Positions 39,641 through 48,499 of a stretch of 64,000 nt of DNA are shown here, piece after piece. Under the pieces are notes generated by a model that saw only the letters and a list, made by a program, of their open reading frames with translations, made no database searches and had not been told where the DNA came from. The stretch is from Persicitalea sp963716085 (GTDB lineage: Bacteria > Bacteroidota > Bacteroidia > Cytophagales > Spirosomataceae): positions 3,348,001 to 3,412,000 of the forward strand of contig OY970288.1 in NCBI GenBank assembly GCA_963716085.1. The letters run 5' to 3'. The position numbers and the translations under genes were made by a program. The stretch's first letter is position 1, and each line of letters begins with the position of its first letter.

Positions 39641-42439
39641 ATGGATATCTTCAAGATTGGCTTGTTACTATTCTTCGCCCTAATGACGGGAGCGGCTTCC
39701 GCCCAACCCGCCACCGACGCAGTCAGCATCAGCACATTCAACGGCGATTGGAACTTCCGCACCGACCCCAACGATGTAGGCGAGGCCGAAGGCTGGTACA
39801 AAAAAGATTTCTCCCCCAACCAATGGGACACAATGAACGTCCCCGGCAACTGGGACTTGCGCAACGAATACGCGCACTACGTCGGCAAAGCCTGGTACCA
39901 CAAAAGGTTCATCGCCTCATCGGCCTGGAAAGACAAGGTAGTTCGCATCGTTTTCGAGGCAGTCTATAACGACGCCAAAGTCTGGTTGAACGGGCGGCTT
40001 TTGGGAGAAAATCATATTGGCTTCTTTCCCTTCGAGTTTGAGATTTCAAAGTACCTCGTTTATGACAAACCCAACGTCCTCGTCGTCAGTGCCGACAACA
40101 CTTTCCGGCGCGGGGCGATTTGGAATTGGGGCGGCATTCGTCGCCCGGTGACGCTGGAAGTGACCGACCCACTGCGACTAGTGCGCCAGCACGTTACGGC
40201 GGTGCCTGATTTGGAAAAAGGCACGGCCCAAGTTGCCGTCAGGATTTTTTATGAAAATCACGGCGACCAATCCGCCGAAGTGGCGGGTACTTTGCAGCTT
40301 TCCTCCCAGGGCGAAGCGGTGGGTGCGCCGCTGGAATTTCGTTTCAAAGTACCTGCCGGAAGCCTGGAATCGACGGTAGTATCTACGGTTTTGCCCAAAG
40401 AGCAAGTGTATCTCTGGCATTTCGATGACCCGTTTATGTACGAATCCAGCATCGTCACGAAGGGCGAGGGTAGTTTAGTAAAAAAGGCAAAAGCCACGCG
40501 TTTCGGCATTCGCAAAATCGAGGTGGATAACGAAAAGTACCAGCTCAAACTCAACGGCGAGTCCGTGCGGCTGATGGGCTACAACCTCGTACCCGACGAC
40601 CGCATCAACGGCAATACTTTTCCCGAGTGGCGCTACAAAGAGGACATCGACCTGATGAAGCAAGCCGGGGCCAACTTCTGCCGCGTTAGCCACCTCCCGC
40701 TGCCCGAAGAGGTACTAGATTATCTAGATGAACGCGGTCTGATGACTTTCGAGGAGGTTTCGCTCTGGGGTTACGACGCAATGGCCGATCCCGAAGCTCC
40801 GCTCCCCAAAGAATGGCTGAATCGGCTGATAACCAAGGAGCACAATCACCCGGCTATCGTTGGCTGGTCGATTGGTAATGAGATTGGTCATAACCCGACA
40901 GCGTCGAAATACGTAGAAAATGCCATCGCCGACGCGCATCGGCAGGACAGCACCCGGCTGGCTATCGCGGTGAGCCACACCGCCACGCAGCCCAACGACC
41001 TCATCCAGTTTTCGGACTTGGGAACCATCAATAAGTACAGCCAAAACCTCGGCCCCGTCACCCGTCGGCAGCACGAGCTATATCCCGGCAAAACCCTTTT
41101 TTACACCGAATTCGGCGCGGGCCAACTCAGCGAAAACCTCGACGCTGACCTCGAAGCCAGCGCGTTGGTGGATTCGCTACGCTACTACCCTTACCTGGTG
41201 GGCGGCTCACTTTGGACGTTCAACGATTACCGCTCGGCGTTTTTTGGGACAAAAGAACTAAGCGAAAATCGGCCCTGGGGCATCGTGGATGTTTATCGGC
41301 AGAAAAAACGCGCCTACGCGTCGATGCGGAAGGAGTTCGCGCCAATCAGGAATCTGGCTGTCGAAGACCTGACAAGTACCTCGGCGCAGGTAGTTATCAC
41401 GCCGCGCGGCCAACTGGATTTGCCCGCTTTCACGCTGCGCAACTACCATCTGGTGTGGCAGATACTCGGTGACGACGGGCAAGTATTGCAAGCGGATTTC
41501 ACCAAAGTACCCCTGCTCGACCCCGGCGACCCCGACCAGAATTTTGCGATAAAGTGGGATGCGGAAACCAAAGCCGCCGCGCTCAAAATCGAACTTGTAT
41601 CGCCCACGAATTACGCCGTTTACGACACCACTATTTTCTTCAAAAAACCCTCCGAACCAACTATCAAAAACACTTTGACTTTCCGAACGGTGATAAACTC
41701 AGTTCCCGCGAATTCGGGAGCCGTGCGGGTGTATTTTGATAAAATCCCTTCGGCTACGGAGTATAAACTGAAATACGGAATTGGGGATTTGAGTAAAGAA
41801 ACGTCTGCTACGATTAACAACTACGTACAGGTCGAAGGCCTGGTAATTGGCGAAAACTACCAAATCGCGCTGGTCGCTATCAATCCAAAAGGCGAAACGA
41901 GTTCCACAACTCAAACGATAAAAATCATCAGCCAACTCGCCCCGCCCATTATTCAGTACGACGAAGCCAAGGACGGCGGTTTTTCGGTGGGTTACGGCGT
42001 ACTGAACGACGATTACTTTTACCGCATTCAGGTCACCGAAAAAGTGGGTGACTACACCAATGCCAAAACTGTACAGACCACCAATCCTGGTGCAATGCAC
42101 GTGACCGGACTGCAAAACGGCAAGACGTACCACTACCGCCTCCAAAGTATGCGCGACAACTACGCCCTGAGCGAATGGTCGCCCGAGCGAAGCATCACGC
42201 CCGACGGCAGTCAGCCGTTGCCTTCGACCAAAATCAAGGCCACCGCGCCGAAAGATGGCGAATTGTTGGTTATTTACGAACCCGTCGAGAAGGCAACGGG
42301 CTATGCTTTTGAGTACCGAAAAATCAACAAGACGCCGCAGGACTGGCAGACGGTAAAAGTACCTTCGGCCCGCACGGAACATTTATTTATCAAAAATCTC
42401 GACCCGAAGGCAAAGTATGAAGTCAGGATAAAGAATTAA
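39641..42439 (+). CDS. GH2-family glycoside hydrolase with C-terminal fibronectin-type domains
   Basis: This 932-residue exported enzyme of the beta-galactosidase/beta-glucuronidase/beta-mannosidase family starts at MDIFKIGLLLFFALM, giving a signal peptide ending AASAQ; an upstream frame extension is ignored. The sugar-binding domain (NVPGNWDLRNEYAHYVGKAW, NDAKVWLNGRLLGEN) is followed by the immunoglobulin-like domain and the TIM barrel. The acid/base is in GWSIGNEIGHNP (Glu414) and the likely nucleophile in FYTEFGAG (Glu490). From about residue 660 two or three fibronectin type III-like modules follow (YRLQSMRDNYALSEWSP, KATGYAFEYRKINKTPQDW). Glycan trimming in the periplasm is probable; the exact linkage is not. 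Confidence 0.93.
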   Translation: MDIFKIGLLLFFALMTGAASAQPATDAVSISTFNGDWNFRTDPNDVGEAEGWYKKDFSPNQWDTMNVPGNWDLRNEYAHYVGKAWYHKRFIASSAWKDKVVRIVFEAVYNDAKVWLNGRLLGENHIGFFPFEFEISKYLVYDKPNVLVVSADNTFRRGAIWNWGGIRRPVTLEVTDPLRLVRQHVTAVPDLEKGTAQVAVRIFYENHGDQSAEVAGTLQLSSQGEAVGAPLEFRFKVPAGSLESTVVSTVLPKEQVYLWHFDDPFMYESSIVTKGEGSLVKKAKATRFGIRKIEVDNEKYQLKLNGESVRLMGYNLVPDDRINGNTFPEWRYKEDIDLMKQAGANFCRVSHLPLPEEVLDYLDERGLMTFEEVSLWGYDAMADPEAPLPKEWLNRLITKEHNHPAIVGWSIGNEIGHNPTASKYVENAIADAHRQDSTRLAIAVSHTATQPNDLIQFSDLGTINKYSQNLGPVTRRQHELYPGKTLFYTEFGAGQLSENLDADLEASALVDSLRYYPYLVGGSLWTFNDYRSAFFGTKELSENRPWGIVDVYRQKKRAYASMRKEFAPIRNLAVEDLTSTSAQVVITPRGQLDLPAFTLRNYHLVWQILGDDGQVLQADFTKVPLLDPGDPDQNFAIKWDAETKAAALKIELVSPTNYAVYDTTIFFKKPSEPTIKNTLTFRTVINSVPANSGAVRVYFDKIPSATEYKLKYGIGDLSKETSATINNYVQVEGLVIGENYQIALVAINPKGETSSTTQTIKIISQLAPPIIQYDEAKDGGFSVGYGVLNDDYFYRIQVTEKVGDYTNAKTVQTTNPGAMHVTGLQNGKTYHYRLQSMRDNYALSEWSPERSITPDGSQPLPSTKIKATAPKDGELLVIYEPVEKATGYAFEYRKINKTPQDWQTVKVPSARTEHLFIKNLDPKAKYEVRIKN

Positions 42440-42442
42440 TGT

Positions 42443-42500
42443 TAATGCTGGTTCGCGTTTGCAACGCGAACCGACCGGAAAGCGCGTTTGCAACGCGCGA
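42443..42500. repeat. Double-hairpin repeat upstream of FAD oxidoreductase, copy 2
   Basis: Stems GGTTCGCG/CGCGAACC around TTTGCAA, then GCGCG/CGCGC around the same TTTGCAA. It begins 4 bases after the GH2 stop codon and ends 24 bases before the ATG at 42525. Copy 1 is at 32597-32653. Confidence 0.75.
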
Positions 42501-42524
42501 AATATATCTCAAAAGAAAAGAGCA

Positions 42525-44813
42525 ATGATAACATCAACTCCCACAACCAAAAGAAACCCAAAAAAAGCCGAACTCGCCGCCGACCTCGTCGTCGTGGGCG
42601 GCGGCCTGTCGGGCGTGTGCTGCGCCATCACCGCCGCCCGCGCGGGCATCGAAGTCATCCTGGTGCAAGATCGGCCCGTACTGGGCGGCAACGCCTCGTC
42701 CGAAGTGCGGCTGTGGATTCTGGGCGCAACCTCGCACATGGGCAACAACAACCGCTGGGCGCGCGAAGGCGGCGTGATCGACGAGTTGCTGGTCGAGAAT
42801 ATGTACCGCAATCCCGAAGGCAACGCGCTGATTTTCGATACGATTACTTTGGAAAAAGTGATGAGCGAGCCGAACATCACGCTGCTGCTCAACACCGCCG
42901 TCTATGAATTGGAAAAAGACCCCGACGACGCCGACAAAATCACCAAAGTCATCGCCTTCTGCTCCCAGAACTCCACAAAGTACGAACTGTCCGCGCCGCT
43001 ATTTTGCGATGCTTCGGGCGATGGCATCGTGGGCTTTCTGGCGGGCGCGGCCTTCCGCATGGGGGCCGAGTCGAGCGAGGAGTTCGGCGAGAAGTTCGCC
43101 CCCACGGCGGAGTACGGCGAGTTGCTGGGGCATTCGATGTACTTTTATTCCAAGGACGTGGGCAAGCCTGTGAGGTACGTAGCACCGAGTTTCGCCATCG
43201 ACGTCACGAAAGAAGTACCCAAGTTCCGGCGCTTCAACACCACGGAATTCGGCTGTTGGCTGTGGTGGCTCGAGTACGGCGGGCGGCTCGACACCATCCA
43301 CGAAACCGAGACCATCAAGTGGGAACTCTGGAAGGTCATTTACGGCGTGTGGGACTACATCAAGAACTCCGGTAACTTCCCTGAGGCCGAAAACCTCACG
43401 CTCGAATGGGTCGGCACGATCCCCGGTAAGCGCGAGAGCCGCCGCTTCGAGGGCGACTATATGCTTCACCAACAGGATATTGTCGAGCAACGTCCGCACT
43501 ACGACGACGTGGCATTCGGTGGTTGGAGCATCGACCTGCACCCGGCCGACGGCGTGTTCAGCGAGAAACCCGGCTGCAACCAATGGCACAGCAAGGGCAT
43601 TTACGGCATTCCCTACCGCTGTTTTTATTCAATAAACGTCAGCAACCTCTTCATCGCCGGACGCATCATCTCGGCTTCGCACGTCGCCTTTGGCTCCTCG
43701 CGCGTCATGGCCACGAGTGCGCACGGCGGGCAGGCGGTGGGTATGGCGGCGAAAATTTGTAAAGAAAAAGGCTGGCTCCCCGCCGATCTTGCCAAAAAGG
43801 AAAACATCAAAATCCTGCAAAAAGAATTGCTAAAAAACGGGCAGCACATCCCGAATCTGCGGCTGCACGACGAAGAAGACTTGGTACAGAAAGCCAGAAT
43901 CAGTGCGTCGAGTACCCTGCGCCTGACCGAACTAACCGAGGAGGTCGAAGCGGTACCGATGAAGTTTGGCACCGCCCAGATGATTCCGGTGGCGGCGGGC
44001 AAAGTACCCCAAATCACGATTCATCCCTACGCTTCGGAAGTTACGGAACTGGAAGTGGAACTGCGGATGTGTAGTCGCAAAGACAGTCATTCGCCGGATG
44101 TAGTTTTGGAGAAAAAAAGTACCTCACTGCAAAAGGGAAGAAACTGCGTTTCGCTCGATTTTGGGACAAGTTTTGAAGAAAGTACCTACGCTTTTCTGGT
44201 CATACTGAATAACGAAAACGTTTCTTTGAAGCATTCTTCTCAGCGCATCACGGGTCTGGTGTCGGTCTTCAACGCCACCAACCCTGCCGTGTCGAACTAC
44301 GGCAAGCAGGAACCGACCGAAGACATCGGCGTGGAGGCCTTCGAGTTCTGGGTGCCGCTGCGGCGACCGGGCGGGAAGAATCTGGCGTTCAAAGTGGAGG
44401 AGGGAATTGAATGTTTTCCAGCAGAAAACATCCGAAACGGCTTGCAGCGCCCGACCAACCAGTCCAACGCCTGGGTGGCGGATTTTGGCGACGCCCAACC
44501 GACGCTCACGCTGACTTGGCCGGAAAAGCAGACGTTGAAGCGCGTGGAGCTATTCTTCGACACCGACTACGACCATCCCGCCGAGAATGTACTTATTCCG
44601 CATCCTGAAAACGTGATGCCGTTTTGTGTGCGAGACTACGCTTTGCTGGATGATGATGGGAAGGTAGTTTATGAGAAAAAGGACAACCACCAGACCAGGA
44701 ATGTGGTAGTTTTTGATTCGCCCGTGACCACTTCTAGCTTGAAAATAAGGCTGGCGCATCCTTCGGCTGATTCTCCGGCGGCTTTGTTTGAAGTGCGGTG
44801 CTATGAAAGGTAA
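42525..44813 (+). CDS. FAD-dependent oxidoreductase without signal peptide, with C-terminal beta domains
   Basis: This 762-residue protein starts at the ATG of MITSTPTTKRNPKK; the open frame upstream to 42459 lies in the double-hairpin repeat and is not used. No Sec or Tat signal is seen, so it is likely cytoplasmic. FAD_oxidored landmarks are LVVVGGGLSGVCCAITAARA, NASSEVRLWILG, FCDASGDGIVGFLAGAAF, GKRESRRFEGDY and FIAGRIISASHVAFGSSRVM. The C-terminal 250 residues hold beta-rich segments ending in AALFEVRCYER, like the end of the Tat-exported paralogue at 32687. Same family as the 24848 and 32687 proteins, but in another compartment. It may act on an imported sugar derivative. Confidence 0.85.
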   Translation: MITSTPTTKRNPKKAELAADLVVVGGGLSGVCCAITAARAGIEVILVQDRPVLGGNASSEVRLWILGATSHMGNNNRWAREGGVIDELLVENMYRNPEGNALIFDTITLEKVMSEPNITLLLNTAVYELEKDPDDADKITKVIAFCSQNSTKYELSAPLFCDASGDGIVGFLAGAAFRMGAESSEEFGEKFAPTAEYGELLGHSMYFYSKDVGKPVRYVAPSFAIDVTKEVPKFRRFNTTEFGCWLWWLEYGGRLDTIHETETIKWELWKVIYGVWDYIKNSGNFPEAENLTLEWVGTIPGKRESRRFEGDYMLHQQDIVEQRPHYDDVAFGGWSIDLHPADGVFSEKPGCNQWHSKGIYGIPYRCFYSINVSNLFIAGRIISASHVAFGSSRVMATSAHGGQAVGMAAKICKEKGWLPADLAKKENIKILQKELLKNGQHIPNLRLHDEEDLVQKARISASSTLRLTELTEEVEAVPMKFGTAQMIPVAAGKVPQITIHPYASEVTELEVELRMCSRKDSHSPDVVLEKKSTSLQKGRNCVSLDFGTSFEESTYAFLVILNNENVSLKHSSQRITGLVSVFNATNPAVSNYGKQEPTEDIGVEAFEFWVPLRRPGGKNLAFKVEEGIECFPAENIRNGLQRPTNQSNAWVADFGDAQPTLTLTWPEKQTLKRVELFFDTDYDHPAENVLIPHPENVMPFCVRDYALLDDDGKVVYEKKDNHQTRNVVVFDSPVTTSSLKIRLAHPSADSPAALFEVRCYER

Positions 44814-44887
44814 TCCTATAATCTGTTAAACTGGAAATGGTCTGTCATTCCCACTGGTTTATCCTTTACAAAACGCAAAATTACTCT

Positions 44888-45298
44888 TCAATCATTTACC
44901 AGGAGTTCCATGCTGGATAATTCGAAATCCCGAGCCTCTCTGTTCAGCATTTCTTCGCCTGGAAAGGTCAAAAGATGCCCGCTGAACCTCACTTTCAAGC
45001 CATCCTGCCTTGCGGCTTGTGGCATATTGCAAGGAATAAATGGCAAGTGTATCGTTTTTTCATAGGCTGCTGGAGCATCAATGTAGTAAAAGACATCCGG
45101 GGTGAAGGTCATTTTTCGTTCAACGACAGTTCCCTCGACACTGTCGAAGAAATGCGTAGGTGAGAATTCTTTTATTGTATTTCGACAGGGTTCGACACTT
45201 ACTTTGAGGCCTTGTACCTCCTCACTCCCGCAGCGGCTAAGGCTGACAGTTGAGATCAAAATTAGGCAGACGGACAAGAGTTTGACAACGGTTTTCAT
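44888..45298 (-). CDS. Small lipoprotein, paralogue of 47556 gene
   Basis: This 136-residue lipoprotein is not assigned to a known family. The signal MKTVVKLLSVCLILISTVSL is followed by SRC (Cys23). The mature part has the blocks KVSVEPCRNTIKEFSPTHFF, PCNMPQAARQDGLKV and LLTFPGEEMLNREARDFELS, probably a small beta-fold. The first 55 codons and the sequence upstream are nearly identical to the gene at 47556-47966, while the middle of the protein differs. It faces the FAD oxidoreductase gene tail-to-tail and lies downstream of the metalloprotease gene on the same strand. Confidence 0.82.
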   Translation of the reverse strand: MKTVVKLLSVCLILISTVSLSRCGSEEVQGLKVSVEPCRNTIKEFSPTHFFDSVEGTVVERKMTFTPDVFYYIDAPAAYEKTIHLPFIPCNMPQAARQDGLKVRFSGHLLTFPGEEMLNREARDFELSSMELLVND

Positions 45299-45468
45299 AA
45301 TATTTGTTGGTTTGGTGAGAGAATGGAATTTTAGATGGTCTTTGAGGTCGCAGCTAGCGATCTTATCCTTTGTTTGAAGTATGATATTACGAAAATTGGT
45401 GTACCGTTTATCCTATGAGGGTGGGGGCAACTCGCCGTTTTCTTGTCTAGATTGACTAGTACAAAAAT

Positions 45469-45498
45469 TAAGCGGCATCGAACGTCTGATGCCGCTTA
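45469..45498 (-). terminator. Intrinsic terminator of the metalloprotease gene
   Basis: An 11-bp stem (45469-45479 with 45488-45498, core AAGCGGCATC) has an 8-base loop and, on the minus strand, a run of five T directly after it. It lies 15 bases past the stop of the metalloprotease gene at 45513. Confidence 0.8.
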
Positions 45499-45512
45499 GT
45501 TTCGAGTAAACA

Positions 45513-47525
45513 TTAGTGCAGCACAATGTGCATCGTCTCCACCTTCTTACTGGTTTCGGTCTCCACTTCCTTTTCCTTAGTTACGCGCAGGATGTAACGA
45601 CCCCTGGCCAAGTCGCTCACGTCGAAAGTGAATTTCTTGGTGGCCCGAAGTTGCTGCTTGCTTGCCTCGTCCCGAACTTCCAGTTTGCGCACCGGAGACA
45701 TCGTTCCGTAGGTGGTTTCCAGAAACAACTCAAAGGACTCGGGGAAATTCTTCTCTTGCGGGCTGTTCTCGAACTCGATGTTAAGCTTGTCGGTAGCCGG
45801 GTTGGGAGAAACCGTGTAGCTGAAATAGCCGCAGGTATTGGCCGAGAAAGGATAGAAACGCTCGACGGTGCCGCAAGAATTCGAGAGAGTGAGTTTGACC
45901 GTAAAATTGCCGGAATTGTAGCCAGTCGATAGCTGTGCACCATTGTTGGATGTGTTGCTAAGTGATGCTCCGCTGCTGTTATTGACAATCTGCCAGGAGG
46001 CACTGCCGCCGCCCGAAATCGTGGCGTAGAGGTTGTGCGAGCTATACGTGCAGACATTCGTGAGGGAATACTGGCTGATGGTACTGCCATCGAGCTGCAT
46101 TTGCAGCGGCTCGGGTGGCCCGGCGTGGAAGTACTTTCGGGTTGTCACAGGGCATCCGGCATTGAAAGTGGCTTCCACCCAGCCAGGGCCAACAGCGTAG
46201 GTAACTGTCGTGCTGCTGCCCGTCGTGTTACTCAGGTTGGTTCCAGAGCTGGAAGTCCAGGTAATTGTTTGATTGGCTGGTTGGGGTACTGAGTAGGTGG
46301 CAGTAGAACAGAACAGCTCAGGACCTGTTATGACCATGTTACCGTAATCTTGCAAACATGACCCATTACTTGCCAAATTGTTATTTATCTGGTTGCGAGA
46401 ATTCTGCGAGAACGTCACGTTGGGTATGTTTGCCCCTTGGCACATGACTGTCCTGCCAGCCCCCCCGCAGTTTGCCGTTTCGTGGCCTGCTCCTAAGTTG
46501 TGGCCTATTTCATGAGCGACTGTATAAAACGAGTCGTTGCCATTTACAGTAAGACCATACGATTGCCCTGGACTAGTACATACTGAATTAATCCAAGCAA
46601 CTCCAAAATCACCTGGAAAGGCCCTACCAGTAAATAAATGGGCAAGATCGCGCTGTACATTTTGGAAGTTTGCATTCCAATGATTCGTGAACTCATTTAT
46701 TAAACCACCGGCTCCAATATTACCTGCTGCGTAAGGATCGGCAACCGTGTTCCAGAAATGCTGAAAAACTACAACTATTCGGATGTTCAAGTCAGTCTGA
46801 TACACGCCATCAACGACATTGATAATCCCCAATATGTTCGCATTGGGGTTTCCGCCAAAAGTCTGGGTGTATTCAAAGTCCGCCTCGGTGGCCAATTCTA
46901 TGATTCGGCAGGTGGTCGAGACGGCTGTCCGGGCGGAGGAGGAGCTCTTTCCGCCTGATTTCCCAATCGCACTTTTCAGCGCATCCGCGGCACAAGTGCC
47001 AGCGGACTTTTTCACGTCGTTGAGGTTGTAGAGGACGTATTGGTTGGCCTTTCCCGACGTGGTGAAGGCAGACAGCGGTTCCACAGACAGATAGCCAAAC
47101 TGCTTCGTAAATATTACCCCCTGGATGGTCTCGCCCGTGACGAGCAGTCGGACGAAGCTCGAATCCACGCCGTTGACCGTCCCCCGGTACGTGGGGCATT
47201 CGGAAAGCGGCATATCGACCTGCCCGCTCTGGGACGTTTGCACGCTCCTGTAATTCACTCCCCTTATTTCGTACTCTTCCAGCACGATATTAAGAGGCGT
47301 CCCGTCCACCGAAGGAAAAACCAGTTGGGCGTTTTTACGATTCTGCCGGAGGTGCGTTTTGAGGTCGCCTGCTGTGACCTCAACCAACGTGTAGTGCGTC
47401 AGCTTTTCTGACACAGCCTGTTGCTCGGCTACGCCGAGGGCGGCTTTGCTGACCCGCACCTCAAACTGGGCATGGCCCAGGAGCGGCAGGAACAAGAACC
47501 AAGAGATGTAGTAGAGCCTTTTCAT
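45513..47525 (-). CDS. Secreted zinc metalloprotease with type IX secretion domain
   Basis: This 670-residue protein has a signal peptide (1-20, ending LLGHAQ) and a pro-region with LSECPTYRGTVNG. The metzincin catalytic domain carries HEIGHNLGAGHE (about 338-349), the HExxHxxGxxH zinc signature of reprolysin/adamalysin (M12B-like) proteases. A Ser/Thr/Asn/Gly-rich immunoglobulin-like stretch (about 430-560) follows. The last 85 residues, beginning YTVSPNPATDKLNIEF, are a Por-type C-terminal sorting domain for the type IX secretion system, found only in Bacteroidota and relatives. It is therefore probably released or anchored on the cell surface to digest protein. Small lipoprotein genes flank it on both sides. 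Confidence 0.92.
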   Translation of the reverse strand: MKRLYYISWFLFLPLLGHAQFEVRVSKAALGVAEQQAVSEKLTHYTLVEVTAGDLKTHLRQNRKNAQLVFPSVDGTPLNIVLEEYEIRGVNYRSVQTSQSGQVDMPLSECPTYRGTVNGVDSSFVRLLVTGETIQGVIFTKQFGYLSVEPLSAFTTSGKANQYVLYNLNDVKKSAGTCAADALKSAIGKSGGKSSSSARTAVSTTCRIIELATEADFEYTQTFGGNPNANILGIINVVDGVYQTDLNIRIVVVFQHFWNTVADPYAAGNIGAGGLINEFTNHWNANFQNVQRDLAHLFTGRAFPGDFGVAWINSVCTSPGQSYGLTVNGNDSFYTVAHEIGHNLGAGHETANCGGAGRTVMCQGANIPNVTFSQNSRNQINNNLASNGSCLQDYGNMVITGPELFCSTATYSVPQPANQTITWTSSSGTNLSNTTGSSTTVTYAVGPGWVEATFNAGCPVTTRKYFHAGPPEPLQMQLDGSTISQYSLTNVCTYSSHNLYATISGGGSASWQIVNNSSGASLSNTSNNGAQLSTGYNSGNFTVKLTLSNSCGTVERFYPFSANTCGYFSYTVSPNPATDKLNIEFENSPQEKNFPESFELFLETTYGTMSPVRKLEVRDEASKQQLRATKKFTFDVSDLARGRYILRVTKEKEVETETSKKVETMHIVLH

Positions 47526-47555
47526 AGAAAGAGATGTTTAAGGTAGAATTTATTT

Positions 47556-47966
47556 TCAGTCGGTAATCAGGAGTTCCATGCTGGACAATTCAAAGTCGTA
47601 GGATCCTCTATTAAGAAGCTCTTCGCCCGGAAAGGTCAGAAGATGCCCGCTGATCTTCACCCTCAGACCATCTTGTTTTGCGGCTTCCGGCATATTGCAG
47701 GGAAAGAGTGGCAAATTTACTGTCTTTTCGTAGGTCGCAGGCGCCTGTATAAGGTATAAAACGGGCGAGTTAGGTCTTCTTTTTGTTTCAACGACAGTAC
47801 CCTCGATACTATCGAAGAAATGCGTAGGTGAGAATTCTTTTATTGTGTTTCGACAGGGTTCGACACTTACTTTGAGGCCTTGTACCTCCTCACTCCCGCA
47901 GCGGCTAAGGCTGACAGTTGAGATCAAAATTAGGCAGAGAGACAGGAGTTTGACAACGGTTTTCAT
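47556..47966 (-). CDS. Small lipoprotein, paralogue of 44888 gene
   Basis: This 136-residue lipoprotein with Cys23 after SLSR is the same length as its paralogue at 44888-45298. Residues 1-55 are nearly identical; the middle differs, with RRPNSPVLYLIQAPATYEK replacing KMTFTPDVFYYIDAPAAYE. The end ELSSMELLITD is conserved. Near identity continues about 20 bases upstream of both start codons. It is encoded 30 bases upstream of the metalloprotease and on the same strand, so they probably share a transcript. A role as a chaperone, inhibitor or anchor for the protease is only a guess. Confidence 0.82.
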   Translation of the reverse strand: MKTVVKLLSLCLILISTVSLSRCGSEEVQGLKVSVEPCRNTIKEFSPTHFFDSIEGTVVETKRRPNSPVLYLIQAPATYEKTVNLPLFPCNMPEAAKQDGLRVKISGHLLTFPGEELLNRGSYDFELSSMELLITD

Positions 47967-48499
47967 AATATTTTTTGGTTTAGTGAGAACAATGAAGTTT
48001 TAGGTTAGACCACGATTAGGAAAAATCAGGTTTTCAGCAAATCGCTTTCCGCTATGACTCACCAAGCAGCCAAACGGTTGGAATGACCTCAAAAAAAATT
48101 GACTGCGATTTGATATATCCGCGTAAGAAGTTCATGCCCACGCGGAGCGTAGCGGGTCTGATGCCTAGCCTATTGGATGGGAAATGTCCAATTTTCCGCC
48201 TTTCAAGCCAAGGCGGGAAAATTGGATATTTTCAGAGGAGAATGACGAAGCAAAATATAAATTGCTTTCCTGAAACTGTAAAAAATCGGGACGGATTCAA
48301 GAGGGAATGAAAGTGCAAAATTGGTTTCTTTCTAAAAGAGAAGTGAATCGCAAGGTTTTTGTAAGCATTTGTCCCCGATTTTTTTAAACCCAAGTCGTAG
48401 TGAATTTTCCACAAATTTACCCAAGCAGTAGAAATTACTGCAAATTTTTCCCGAAGAACCTTGTCTATGGCTTGATTTTACTGGGTTTTACCTGATTAT
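47967..48499. other. 533-base gene-free spacer with one hairpin
   Basis: No supported gene lies between the lipoprotein start and the gpsA stop. The stretch is AT-rich near both ends. A hairpin, TCCAATTTTCCGCCTT at 48187-48202 with its inverse at 48210-48226 (one extra G), is the only structure seen. A 75-codon plus-strand frame at 48083-48310 has unusual composition and is rejected. The spacer probably holds the promoter of the minus-strand lipoprotein-protease pair, but no consensus match was found. Confidence 0.6.

Noticed and set aside
39604..39864. N-terminal extension of the small minus-strand protein
   Set aside because: It runs antisense through the GH2 signal-peptide region; the conserved-looking part begins at MPVSHSPN.
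42459..42524. Upstream extension of the third FAD oxidoreductase
   Set aside because: The extension falls inside the double-hairpin repeat and the sequence before MITSTPTTK is not protein-like.
45102..45377. 91-codon plus-strand frame opposite the lipoprotein gene
   Set aside because: Antisense to the lipoprotein signal region, which has clear lipobox evidence and a paralogue.
48083..48310. 75-codon plus-strand frame upstream of gpsA
   Set aside because: No family resemblance, contains the hairpin at 48187-48226, and composition unlike neighbouring genes.
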